Shown piece after piece: positions 10,301 to 24,081 of a stretch of DNA of 64,000 bases. The notes under the pieces were generated by a model that was given only the letters and a program-made list of their open reading frames with translations, was not told the DNA's origin and searched no databases. Position numbers and translations under genes: made by a program. The stretch lies in assembly GCF_034140825.1 (NCBI RefSeq), contig NC_089035.1, forward strand, positions 41,222,001 to 41,286,000, given 5' to 3'. The stretch comes from Oryza sativa Japonica Group. Taxonomy: Eukaryota > Streptophyta > Magnoliopsida > Poales > Poaceae. How positions within the stretch are numbered: position 1 is the stretch's first letter; the number at the start of each line of letters is the position of its first letter.

Positions 10301-12847
10301 ATGCAGGATTGAGAAAAATGAAGGAATAAGAAAAACACATGATTTTGACAAGAATACAAGTGTAAAATAGGAGATTGCAAAACACATGAATAACAGTTTG
10401 AATGGATCATAGAAAAAACACAGAAATTTAAGGAGAGAGAATGACTCAAAGGAATCTTTACATGAGGTTCTATCTCATGTTATATTTTCTCCAAAAAATT
10501 GCATGGAATGAGGTATTCCAGAGGAATTTCTTAGGATTTTATAGTATCCATTCATTTGATTCAAAAGACTATATAGATTTCTACAGGAATAAAATCTTCT
10601 AAAATTCCTACCATTTTCCTTTCAATCAAAGGGGGTCTGATCTGTTCTAGGTTTCTCTGAAATATGAAGGAATATTTCAACCCGGCACATCATCAGTCAG
10701 AAATGGAGAATTCAGTCATCCTGGCTAACTAGACAACAACAAAGCAACCATCTTATGTCCTCTTAACCCCTTCTAGAAAGTAGAAACTATAGAGTAAAAC
10801 TAAAGAAATAGAAAAGACCATGGTGGAAATCCTCTCCCTTTCAATGTCTAATCCTATCATGTACATAGTACACTCACTCATCTCAGATGTAATTCAAGAA
10901 CATCCACAATCACTTACATTACCATAAGCATGCTGTGAAATCAACCAACCAGGAAGGGAACAGTGCATACGACTAGTTTAATTAATCAATCAGTTTTCCC
11001 AGCTTATAGCTTTTAGTTTATTTTCTGGATTTTATAACTATAACTTCTCATTTCTCAGACTTTAAATCAAAAGCTGTACCATTTGGGAGAGATTCGGATT
11101 CTGGAAGAAGTAGTTACAGTAGCTAGAAGCTCCCCAAATAGGGCTACTTACCAATTACCATAAGCATGCTATCAAATTAATCAGGAAGGGAACAGTAGTG
11201 CATACGACTAGTTAATTGATTAATTAAACAACCAAGGAGTAAAAAAGAAGAAGAAAAGAATGATGGGGGTACGGTACCTGGGGTAAGGAGAAGCGTTGGT
11301 CGGCGGCGAGGGCGGCGGCGGCGAGGCCGGTGAGGTCGTGGTCCATGTAGTCGAAGACGAGGTAGAGGGAAGGTGCGGTGGCGAGGCGGGAGGTGACGAG
11401 GCCGCGGAGGCGGACGATGTTGGGGTGGTCGCCGAGGCGGCGGAGGAGGGCGATCTCCCGCGCCATGAACCGCGCGCTCTCCGCCTCGCCCACGCCATCC
11501 ACCCTCACCTTCTTCAGCGCCACCACCCGCCCGCTCTCCACCTCCTTCGCCTTGTACACGTTGCTGTACGTCCCCGACCCTATCTGCACATTTGAATCTT
11601 TTCTCTATGAGCAAAATGCAGCAAGATTTGTATGGTTCTTTTCATGAATTTCTTTTTTCTCCAACCAAAAAGAAGCTTTTTATATAAAAAAAATTCTGAG
11701 CGAAATGACGAATTTGATTGCGCAAACACTGAAATTTGTACCCAATTTTCAGAAGAAGAAAGGCTCGGCTTTTGTGAAATGGTTGAGGATAATAAGCTTG
11801 AGAATGAAATTAGTGTGTAAGGAAGTTATGTTCTTCCTGAGCAAAATAAGCAGATTTGGACGATTCTTTTCGTGATTTTGTTGACTCGGTTTCAGAAAGG
11901 AGAAAATTTTGTCAACTCGGTTTTATTTGAAATATAGTGAGGATAAGGTTGAGAATACAATTAGTGCATTTGATTCTTTTTTCAAGAGAATAACACAGAT
12001 TGCGCAATTGCGCGAAGTTGACTTTCCAAATCGCCATTTACGAATTCTTTGTGACGCGGACAGGATATAAACTATGAACAAAAAGGGATGGCTTGAAGTT
12101 GGGAGGATTTGTAACTGATCTCAAGAAACCTGGGGATTTGTCCATCTCTGTCTTAAGTCTCTATTCTAACAGTTTGGTTCTTGGGCTTTGGGTTTTGTTT
12201 ATCTTTCTTCAACTGCTGAAACATAACTAAATTTCCCTCGATATCTCGTTCTCTGCAACTCCGCGCAGCAAAAAAAATATTTGGGTTTGTGAACTATGAC
12301 AACTTCTTCGAAATCGAATTGTGAGGCTTCATGTATTGAAAAAGAAGAACATCAAGCAGAATTCTATTTGAGAACAACAAGAACTCAAACCGCAAAAGAT
12401 CTGAAAAGAAAAACATAAAGCATCTTTTTTGGCAAATTTGATCGAGCACGTCGGAGGAGTAGGGCATTCTGAAAGGAACAAAAACGAAAAGCAGATGGAA
12501 AAAAAATAGAAATGTTTGGGTCTCAAGTCTCAACAACTCGATCCTTCCTCTTGCAGGAAAAGGCCAAGCAACCAAACTATAGCTAGCTAGAGTACCTTCT
12601 CAAGTTTGTGGAAGGCGTCGGCGCTGCGTGGGGCCCAGCCGGCGAGCGCGTCGCCGGCGGCGGAGGAGAGCCAGAGCGGCCACCCGCTCTCGTCCTTCTG
12701 CACCGCCGCGATCTTCTCCGGCTGCGGCGCCGCGAGCTGCACCTCGCCCGCTCCTCCTCCTCCTCCGGCGCCGGAGGCAGCGGCGGCCGCGGGGAAGAAG
12801 AGGGAGGAGCCTGGCGCGGCGGCGAGCTTACCGAGGATGCATCCCAT
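7384..12847 (-). CDS. CDK-like serine/threonine kinase (plant CDKC/IBS1-type group)
   Basis: Seven exons on the minus strand join in frame: 12847-12596, 11583-11278, 9114-8794, 8700-8485, 8261-8161, 8076-7956 and 7746-7384, giving 559 aa. The N-terminus MGCILGK is a myristoylation-type signal typical of this group. The kinase domain spans roughly residues 78-373. It has the glycine loop IGSGTYSNVY, lysine in VALKKV, helix-C glutamate in FMAREI, catalytic HRDIKSSN, DFG, a T-loop with PMTSQVITLWYRPPE, and the DLWSVGCILAELL segment. After the core come FFRTEPYACEPSSLPRYPP and a low-complexity tail ending GRNSVGAVK, both usual in the family. All catalytic residues are present, so an active kinase is expected. 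Cyclin partnership is not shown by sequence. The N-terminal extension (84 aa before the domain is complete) is short for the group. Intron 2 is about 2.2 kb and has collected MITEs. Confidence 0.9.
9734..9891. mobile_element. Tourist-like MITE in kinase intron 2
   Basis: A 158-bp element has ends GGCTGTGTTTAGTTC and GAACTAAACAGGGCC and a perfect TAA target duplication (9731-9733 and 9892-9894). It contains a (GATGT)n-like TGTGATGTGATGTGATGG tract. Confidence 0.85.
10279..10636. mobile_element. MITE-like element in kinase intron 2
   Basis: Approximate terminal inverted repeats CCCCTTTGAAATGCAGG and CCTTTCAATCAAAGGGGG bound a roughly 358-bp AT-rich body. The ends are imperfect and I could not fix the target duplication. 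Confidence 0.55.
10918..11228. repeat. 75-bp direct duplication flanking 160 bp, kinase intron 2
   Basis: Units 10918-10992 and 11154-11228 share ATTACCATAAGCATGCT, CAGGAAGGGAACAGT and GCATACGACTAGTT-AATT with a few indels. The second unit ends about 50 bp from the donor of exon 2 (11277). The intervening sequence includes CCATTTGGGAGAG and CTCCCCAAATAGG, an inverted pair, so a small foldback may sit between the copies. Confidence 0.7.
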
Positions 12848-13116
12848 GGCGGCGCGTCATGTGAAGGTCGCCGGCGGCGGCGGCGGCGGCGGTTGGTGCG
12901 ACGTCGACGTGGCCGGAGGAGGAGGACGCGGGAAGGTCTCGTGTACTGTCTCTCGTGCTACGGCGGTTTGGCAGTTTGGACTCTCGACTCGCCGTTTTAC
13001 TTCATTTATACTCGCTTGTTTTTTTAATTATTTAATTAATTATTATATTTTTAAATCTTTTATTTATTATTATATTTTTGGTAGGAGACTAGAATGTTTT
13101 TTTTTGTCAGGTAGTA

Positions 13117-13258
13117 CTCTCTCCGTTAAAAAAATTAATTTAATATTGGATGTGATATTTCATATAATATAATAAATCTGAACAGGTTTCTTTATAAATT
13201 TGTTGTCTTAGAAAATATTATGTTTGTTAATAGGTTGGTATTTTAGGGACGGATGGAG
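13117..13258. mobile_element. Stowaway MITE in kinase upstream region
   Basis: The ends CTCTCTCCGTTAAAAAAATT and TTTAGGGACGGATGGAG are flanked by TA on both sides. The element lies about 270 bp upstream of the kinase start codon at 12847 (-), within its likely promoter. Confidence 0.75.
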
Positions 13259-14269
13259 TATTTGGTAGGATATCATATTGCAGGCTTGCAGTGATGGACA
13301 AATGATTAGGCACAGGGTTTATGATATTTATTAGAAAAATTGGTATTTTTGGCCTTGTTCATTTAAAATTTCCAGGGAAGATATGAAGCTATTTTGATGG
13401 TGACTAATATAAGTTTAGTAGGATGATCCTATTATACTTTTTCTTACTTAAAAATGAAAAAAAATATTTTTGGTTACTACTAGTAATAAAAAGGTCAGGT
13501 GGAGCTAACTCTTTTTTTTTTCTGAAAGATATCTAAAACAAGGTTGAGGTCATGCACACATCTTTTTATCATAAACACGCTGATCATTATGTAATCATAC
13601 TTGCTGAACACATGATAGCCTCCTTAACTAATCTGCATCCAAAAAATATATAGAAAGGCTGCCCTAAACTCTACTAAATTACTAATAGATTCATATGTGT
13701 GTCAAAGTCGGGCAGTTAGGAGCTAGGGTTCTTAATTTTGCTAATATAAAACTAATATCTACTATTAGGCGAAGTATCACTGAAATGGGGTTCGCTTTCT
13801 TGTGTTCAAATCATTTTGGTGCCTCCCCAATAATTAAGGTTTGAAGTTTTGATTATATAGGGGAGGGGACCCCAAACCAGTTTGACAAGAACACTCTCTC
13901 CCGGCATTAAGAAGTTCACACCCCAGATCAACACGGATTAGCATCAACTCCCCTGTTACGGACAGCTTTCATTCGTATGGTTGAAAACTCAATCAATTTA
14001 AATCAAACACGAAAACGAAATAATAAACACGCGCAATTTACTCTTTCATATGGATGATATATACAGCCTGCAAGTTAATTGATTTATGATGGTTTTTTCT
14101 TGTCTTGAAAAAGGTTGTACATCATGTCATAAATCTCGTTTCAGTTGATATCTGAATTTTGCAAGATTTGTTTTTCCATGGATGTGCGGTGGCTGCACGA
14201 GCATTTTGATGAGTGAATCAGAGAGAGAAAGCAAGTACGTCTTCGCTGCATTTATTGCTCTTTTGTCAG

Positions 14270-14380
14270 TACGGGTGTAAGTGGCTAATCCACGAAACCC
14301 ACTTATAGATTAAAATAAGCTACGAATCTCGTTTATTTGGATCTATAAATAAATTCGTGGCTAACCCAATTACACTCCTA
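14270..14380. mobile_element. 111-bp hAT-like MITE
   Basis: Inverted ends TACGGGTGTAAGTGGCTAA and TTAGCCAC...TTACACTCCTA pair over about 24 bp, continuing to CCACGAA/TTCGTGG. A perfect 8-bp direct repeat TTTGTCAG (14262-14269 and 14381-14388) flanks it, the size expected of a hAT target duplication. It has no coding capacity. Confidence 0.75.
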
Positions 14381-14888
14381 TTTGTCAGGCTATCTTTTTT
14401 TCATTTCCGGCAGCCTGCTTGTGAGTTCTGACTTCTGAATTTCTGATGGATCGAAGTCATAGGGTACATGCATGCAAGGTGATAGTAACATCACACTGGA
14501 GGCAACAAAACGTGTAAACTAAAACCAGTTTTGTTAACAAACTTTGAGAAGTAATCTAGACCACAGCATGCATCATTTGAGAAGTACACTGATGATCATT
14601 TAAGTGATGTTCATTAATTAATAGTAAAAGGACATGTACTAGTCACATAACCAAAATGTTAGATAAATATAAAACAAAATTAGAACTGTAAGGCTATATG
14701 AGAGCTAGAGCTACAGCTGATAACCCTGAAAAAATGAATGGAGCAACTACAGATAGTTTATAGGCAAACACCTTTATGTGCTAGTATTAGGAGTAAAATT
14801 CTAAAATTAAATTTTAACAAATCAACATGTAACGCTGCATGCAGTAGTACTCCTCCTTGATCCCTCGGTGTCAACGAAGGCTGTCAAT

Positions 14889-15006
14889 GTGCAGTCTGCT
14901 CCAGGAACAGGTCTCGTTTTTCACCCACACTGACGTGTCATTGCAGACTGCACCTGCAATCTGCATGCCTCGCTGACCAGTGGGCCCACGTGCCCATTGA
15001 CGTTGA
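14889..15006. promoter_or_regulatory. Hairpin plus ACGT and site-II motif cluster
   Basis: A perfect 11-bp inverted repeat, GTGCAGTCTGC (14889-14899) and GCAGACTGCAC (14943-14953), encloses TGACGTGTCA. It is followed by GTGGGCCCACGTGCCC (site-II-like plus G-box) and TTGACGTTGACCGG (W-box-like). It lies 2 kb upstream of the kinase. Whether it acts as a distal promoter or belongs to an unannotated transcript cannot be told from sequence. Confidence 0.35.
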
Positions 15007-15749
15007 CCGGAATCGTTCTTCTTCTTTATTATATTATTATTTTTACTCTCGTACTCCTGAGAGTTTGTTAAGCCGCAAATTGCAGTTAGGGTTAGCTTGA
15101 GGACAATTAAACCCTTAAGTACAGCAAGGTGTTAATGTCCATAATTTTGCAGCATGTCTGGTCTCTATCAGCTGGGAAAAGAGGTCCAAAGCAAAAGTGA
15201 GAGGAGACCTCAGAGCTGGAGTGAGCTTCAACTCAACTAGCAGATGATGAGAGGCTAATTAATCAGGTGATTACTCCATCTGCATGACATTATTCTAGCT
15301 TAATCCACTTGCGATTAGAGCACAGTAGTACACACTGGTGATCTCATCAGGGTACAAGTATATGTAGACTGTTCACCAGATGTGGGTGATGGGCTCATAG
15401 CCAGGCCAACCACCCCTGTGATGGAAAATACAGGTAGGGCTTTGACTACAGAGGTTGTGGCCTAACCACCATTGGAATGGTTGGTTCCTACAAAGACAAC
15501 CCCCTACTACTAAATACTCCTACATGTTGTGAATCAATATTGTTATTGGTGATGCAAGTGACACCACCACCACCAAGAAAGTCTCAACAAGACACCAATT
15601 CCTGGTTGAAATCCTGATGCATTCCAGCCAATTTTGTGATGGGATAATGAATAGATTGGTGTCACCTTCACTTCATGTGTGTATGGTCTCTTCGGTCAGT
15701 TGGACATATATTAAACTCCCACGGTTTCGTAAGGAAAAGAACATCAATC

Positions 15750-16009
15750 TATTAACTTATTAAAGGAATAGAAAAGAAGACTCCACGTTCGCTCTCACGA
15801 CCTAGAAAATCTCGTATTAATCGGAGAAAAAGAAAAATAGAGTCCATACGAGAAATACAATATAGAAATACAAAATAGTCATCAACTATTTCTAAGTTGT
15901 ATTTCTATATGTACTATATTTTTATTTTTCTCCGATTAATATGAGATTTTCTAAGCCATGAGAGCGAACGTGGAGGCTCATTTTTCTATTCCTTTAATAA
16001 GTTATTAGA
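15750..16009. repeat. 260-bp near-perfect palindrome (foldback repeat)
   Basis: The left arm runs from TATTAACTTATTAAAGGAAT through CTCCACGTTCGCTCTCACGA and TATTAATCGGAGAAAAAG. The right arm is its reverse complement, ending CTATTCCTTTAATAAGTTAT. The centre is near 15883. The arms match the module at 1337-1430. Confidence 0.85.
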
Positions 16010-16026
16010 TGAGTTTATCCCTTGTA

Positions 16027-16176
16027 CTTCCTCCATTTCACAATGTAAGTCATTTTAACATTTCCTACATTTATATTGATGTTAATGAATCTAGATAGAT
16101 ATATATGTCTAGATTCACTAATATCAATATGAATGTGGGAAATGGTAGAATGACTTGCATTGTGAAACGGAGGGAG
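16027..16176. mobile_element. Stowaway MITE
   Basis: A 150-bp, almost fully self-complementary element runs from CTTCCTCCATTTCACAATG to CATTGTGAAACGGAGGGAG and is flanked by TA on both sides. The internal inverted repeat centres on AGATATATATGTCT. Confidence 0.9.
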
Positions 16177-17919
16177 TAGTTAATGTTGTCGTGGTTTCCA
16201 ACATGAGAGAAACATTGAGTTTAAAAGTATTTACTATGGGTGGAACAAGAAATAGACACCCAAATCAACTACTTTTTGGTAAATGAGATTATAGAAAATA
16301 TGGAATTGGAGAGAGCATTTTAAATCGGAAAATCGGAAAGTAGTAAATTCCTTGCATTTGTGGGGTTAGGTTGAGGGAGTCAAGCAAGCGGTGTTGGAAG
16401 GTTTGAAGAAGACGTGTCTGATGTTATTGGGTTGGAGGGTCTACCACGCTGCTTAAGTTGAACACGCACCCCAAAATTGGTGCAACTCCATCTGAAAACT
16501 CTCATCAAAGGGGCTGAAAATTGGTGCTGATTAGTTAGTGCATCGACCTTTTTTTCCTTGCCTCTCAATGCCTAAGCATCTGCTAGTTGCCACTTGGCAT
16601 TTCGCACGGACCAAACCAAGTGATCATCTAGAGATTCTTGTTGCTGTTGCTGTTGTTGTGTGTGTGAACCTAACTATTTCCTGTGCTAAATTTTCCTCCA
16701 TTTCGTTTTCTCTCTGAGAGAGGATGAGAGCAACAGTTGCAGATGCTGCAAATTAGGTGTCAGCTTTGCATTAGAACGGTTCTTGAGGTGTACTACAAGC
16801 TTGACCATCTTTGATCTGACCGGTCTTTGGGGGTTTACGCTTCACAGGTTTTTGACCGGAGGAGATGACCAAGCATCATGTACTTATTGTTCCTGACGAT
16901 TCTCTTGTTTCAGTTGCGTCAATTCTGACATCCATGGGCCATCTGTTTCTTCAAGAAATTAATTGTGATATCATCGGTGCTTTTCTGATGCGAATTTCGC
17001 CGCTAATTCCATTTTTTTATTATTGTTTTGGTTTCATTTGAATATACGAGGCATAAGAGAGGGAGAGCCCTTTTGACAGTTCAGTCGCACTCCATTTGGA
17101 AAATACGCTGATTAAGATAATGACCATGATTACAAACAAATAAAGCAAGGTGGAGTACCTAATTGGTGATAATGTTGGCTCAATCATTGTCATGTGATCC
17201 TAGTTAACGAGGAGCAAGCGTCACTGGTTTATTCAGACAAAAACAACACATCACTTCACCATCATGAATCAACAATTGAGCCCATACCTGATGGTCTTCT
17301 TGCAGCTGAAAAATCATCGGAAGCCAGCCGTTTTATGCGCCATACATCAAGTTTGATGCTCCAGCAGGAGTAATCGTCAAGCCGTTGTAATCTTATTCAA
17401 GACATTTCCCTTCAGCAAAGCAACAAGAATCCTATCATCATGGGCGACACACCTGGATATAAATATTATCTTTGCAAACTAAGCAAACGCGTACAGGTCG
17501 CCTCCTGAGCAAGATACTTGAGCAGAATCACTGGACCATCTTAATTTTCCCAACACACGAAAACCACAAGACGAGTGCCAAATATTCAGATATGACCCGT
17601 CACGTTCAGTTTTTTTTTTTTGGGGGGGGTTATAAAACTGACGCTTCGCATCAGGCAGAAACGGCGATTTCATGGGGCAAACCTGACACAATCCCGTTAC
17701 TTCAGGCCCACGGATGATAGGAAGAAACCATAAAAAAAATGACCGAACTCTGTCAAGTTAGGATAGGTTCAGTTCAGTCCCAACGTCCCATGGTCCAATC
17801 CCCTATATAGAAGAGTGTCATAAAGCCACACTTAAATGGCAGAACAGGAGCATTAGCAAGCACTGTTGTCTTATAACGAATGGGGATTCAATTTACAGTT
17901 CATATCGGCTTATAGGGCC

Positions 17920-20647
<2,728 letters not shown>

Positions 20648-20862
20648 CGCCGCCGCCGCCGCCGCTCGCCGCGATTCGCCTCTCCTCCCTCCCTCCCTCT
20701 CGTTGGAAGCAACGCCGATGCGAATCGAATCGAACGCGACGGGAAAAGGGGGAAGGAACTAGTGGAACTAACAACGCCGCGGGGGGCGCTATACTAAGCT
20801 GCCACTTAATTATACTATTAATATAATCATAATCATGATATTATACTATTGCTAATAATCTA

Positions 20863-21022
20863 CTCCCTCCAATTTCGTCATCAGGTTATAAGACGTTAAG
20901 CATAGTTTCATTAAATTTTTATAACATATTTGTCTTAGATTAAAAATATTACTATTTTCTCTATAAAATTAGTTAAAATTAGAATAGTTTAACTTATGTC
21001 TGAAAACCTATAACGGAGGGAG
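20863..21022. mobile_element. Stowaway MITE in E2 gene upstream region
   Basis: The ends CTCCCTCCAATTTCGTCATC and CCTATAACGGAGGGAG are flanked by TA on both sides. It lies about 215 bp upstream of the UBC27 start codon at 20647 (-). Confidence 0.85.
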
Positions 21023-21499
21023 TAACTCTGATTAATCACGGTACTAATATGAGTAGCAGTAACAATTGTTTTTTTTTCTTTGGCCGGTGTGATTCCAATA
21101 TTCCTTCCTTTTCTCTTCCTCCACCCGATAAAAGGGATTTCAATAGGGGGAAAAAAGATGAGATTCCCTATATTTCCGTGAGGTTAGCCATCTTTTTTCT
21201 TGTGTGGTTAATGTGCCAAGCTAGTTCTTACCGAACTATTCATGGGATTATAGAAATAATTATTTACTCTATACGTTAAAATGTATATTTTCTCAAAAGT
21301 ATATATTTTTTTCAAATGTATTATCTAAGATCGCTTGTTTTAAGCTATTTGTTAATATATTTAATTTAACTTCAACAACAATTCGCTTTCAAACGGATCA
21401 AGTCTCAGACATGATTGTTGCGATTAGCTGAGAAAATCTGTTTCCACTTTCCACAGCCCTCATTTTCGTATAGTCGTTTTTTGCGGCTTTCTTTTGTAC

Positions 21500-21540
21500 T
21501 TGGGCTTTATTGGGCCCAAGTCCCGGGCCGGCCCACTCTG
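21500..21540. promoter_or_regulatory. GGCCCA/TGGGCC cluster
   Basis: TGGGCTTTATTGGGCCCAAG and CGGGCCGGCCCACTC lie in one 40-bp run. This site-II-type cluster is between the divergent UBC27 and JAZ-type genes and about 0.85 kb upstream of the former. No transcript start can be placed from sequence. Confidence 0.3.
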
Positions 21541-22085
21541 GACGTGAGTCTCCATCTCTCTTTGATAACGGGAAGCTTGTTTTCCTCGTGCTCGTTCGAT
21601 TTATTTATATAATCAACTCCAAGACTCTCGCTTGCACTGTTGCACATGATTAGTTGTTAATAAATCATAAGCAGAAGGGATATGTTACTTAACTGAATGA
21701 AATATTAATTAACAAAAAGTCTTCCACCTATAGACACTTCTCCTTGTTTTAATAAATTAAATAAACTCCCGCACAATTGTACAATGAGATAGATTAAAGT
21801 CTTCTGTTAAAAAGTAAATTGCATTTGAGATGGAGTTATGCCTTCTATCTCTACAAATAAATATAGTTATATTTCCTATACACCTATGAATATTGATTTT
21901 ATCTCTGTCGTTATAATCTGGACCTATATATCCCAACTAGTGTAGACATGCATGTTTATGTCTTTTTCTCCTATTAACACATTTGTAAAAATTTTCTCCT
22001 AATAATAATATTATTATTTCATACTAATATAGTGCTAGTACTAACAACTTTATCCATCTCAATATAACAATATTTGACTAGCTAT

Positions 22086-22433
22086 GGCCCTGTTTAGATA
22101 CCACTTCAAAATTTTTCATCTAATCACATCGAACGAACGTTTGAACACATGTATAAAATATTAAATATAGGCTAAAAAATAACTAATTGCACAGATTTCG
22201 ACTAATTTGCTAGACGAATCTTTTAAGCCTAATTGCTCCATGATTTGATAATATGGTGCTACATTAAACATTTGCTAATGATGGATTAATTAGGCTTAAT
22301 AAATTCGTCTCGCAGTTTACATGCTGATTATGTAATTTGTTTTGTTATTATACTACATTTAATACTTCAAATGTATGTCCGTATATTCGATGTGACACGC
22401 CAAAATTTTACAACCGTGGATCTAAACACCTCC
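22086..22433. mobile_element. MITE, GGCCCTGTTTAG family, upstream of JAZ-type gene
   Basis: The element starts GGCCCTGTTTAGATACCAC and ends near GATCTAAACACCTCC, about 348 bp. The body includes GACGAATCTTTTAAGCCTAA and GGATTAATTAGGCTTAATAA, an internal inverted pair. The right end is about 255 bp from the start codon at 22689. Confidence 0.8.
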
Positions 22434-22688
22434 TATGTATGTGTAGACATATACTTATCCAGATATATAATTTATCAGAAGTTGTTATATTTTAGAACGG
22501 GAGTATTAACTGCTATATTAACAACCCAACCCAGCTGTGTTATGGATTGTAAGTGGCCAATTAAGCATCGGTCTATCTCATGGGTCTCCTTCCTCTACCT
22601 GCAGTACTCTAGCTACAGCTAACAGTAGTCCCTGTACTCTGTAGATATATAGCTTGTGGCGTTGTGCATCGTGTACTAACACTCTGCC

Positions 22689-24081
22689 ATGTCCAAAGAC
22701 GGCAGCCCGGCGGCGGCGGCTCAGCCTGATCAGCCGGCGGTAGCCGACGCTGCCGCCGTACCGTCGCCGCCGCCGACGACGACGGCGGAGGTGAAGCCCC
22801 TGACCATCTTCTACAACGGCAGCGTCGCCACGTTCCATCTCACGCAAGACAAGGTCTGGTCAGTTCATCTAATCTACCCTATATACCTAGCTCTAGCCTA
22901 CCTATAGCTTAGCTATGGCATATGAACTCGGAAGCATATATAGGCAGAGGATATCATGAACATGGCAGCCGGCGAGGAGGAGGAGGACGGCGGCGGCGGC
23001 GGCCGGCGGCAGTTGACGGCGGCGGCGGCGATATCGGCAAGCAGCAGCGGCGACCAGCTGCTGGAGAAGCTAAAGCGAGGTAAGTAGGTAGCTAGAAGCT
23101 AGCTAGGTCGATCGATCGTCTGCTTAAGTTTATATCCATGCATGTCTTCAGATTTAATTAAAAAGGTGGATTAATTAAGCGATAATGATCCTAATTTCTT
23201 CGCCTGTTTGTGCAGAGTTGCCCATTGCGAACAAGAGATCGTTGGTGCGCTTCTTCCAGAAGCGCAAGGAGAGGTAATTGATACGACAAACTCAGCTGCA
23301 AATTGATTCCATCTCGTTTAATTCTTAGATGTATGGATTAACACACTAGCTATAGTGTTCTAATTGTTGATGGAGTGAGCTAGATTAGTCAAAATTAGGT
23401 TAACTAAAACCAATCGTTTGCAACAAAAACAAACTGTGCTTCTTTCAGATATATGAAATTAAACACACTGTCTTCTAAAGAATCTCTCCAACAAAATACT
23501 TGCAATTGTTAATTACTATTGGAGCACATGCAGCTTGGTTGCTTCTGTCCCCGGCAACCACAAGCACACTGGTCCATGGCGTGCTATTCTTAAGAGAAAA
23601 ATTATGCAATGATTTAGTATAACAGGAGTATGCTTATAGCTAAGCGTGAAACACGTTTGAATTGACCTAGATATGAAGTCGACTCGTCAGTATACATATA
23701 TGTAGATTGTACTAAGCTGACATTTCAAAGTTTTGAAGGTCGTGTATATATACAATTCGTTGCTTGCTTAATATAAATATTTTTAGATTTGGACACGGTT
23801 ATTAAGAAAATAAGTAGAATTAAACAGGAGGAAGATTGGGATTAGATGATAAGTAGAGGTGGGTGGAGAAATTGAATGATGCAGGGTTATGATTGGTTGG
23901 AAAAAGAATGTTGGTGGGGAAGCTGTTATATTTTGATATAAATTTTAAAGACTAAAAGTTGTTATATTTTAGGACGAATGAAGTAAATAATAATTATCCA
24001 CGTTTCGCTGTCACACGCACTTAATTGTTTTACTATTCTGTAACTCATTTTCCATCACATGGCAGATTGTACAGGCCCTAG
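22689..24081 (+). CDS. Short TIFY/JAZ-type protein with divergent Jas motif
   Basis: Four exons, 22689-22853, 22944-23079, 23216-23273 and 24066-24081, join in frame to 124 aa. The ZIM/TIFY motif PLTIFYNGSVATFHLTQDK lies at about residues 37-55 and continues AEDIMNMA across the first intron, as in JAZ proteins. After an acidic/Gly-rich linker comes the Jas region (101-124), ELPIANKRSLVRFFQKRKER then LYRP-stop. JAZ proteins repress MYC-type transcription factors in the nucleus and are degraded through COI1 with jasmonoyl-isoleucine. Here the degron LPIARR reads LPIANK, and the usual terminal X5PY is missing. The last, 792-bp intron occupies the standard phase-2 Jas-intron position but leaves only four codons downstream. 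If the intron is retained, a TAA follows at once after Arg120, so both products are nearly identical. A MITE lies in the promoter. A stabilised, hormone-insensitive repressor is inferred, not shown. Confidence 0.82.

Larger units (their letters stand above)
13259..17919. other. Intergenic region without a gene
   Basis: No open frame here has coding character. The stretch holds a 111-bp hAT-like MITE (14270-14380), a hairpin with promoter-type motifs (14889-15000), a 260-bp palindrome (15750-16009) and a Stowaway (16027-16176). A T12G8 tract lies near 17611-17630. The rest is ordinary AT-rich sequence. Confidence 0.6.
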
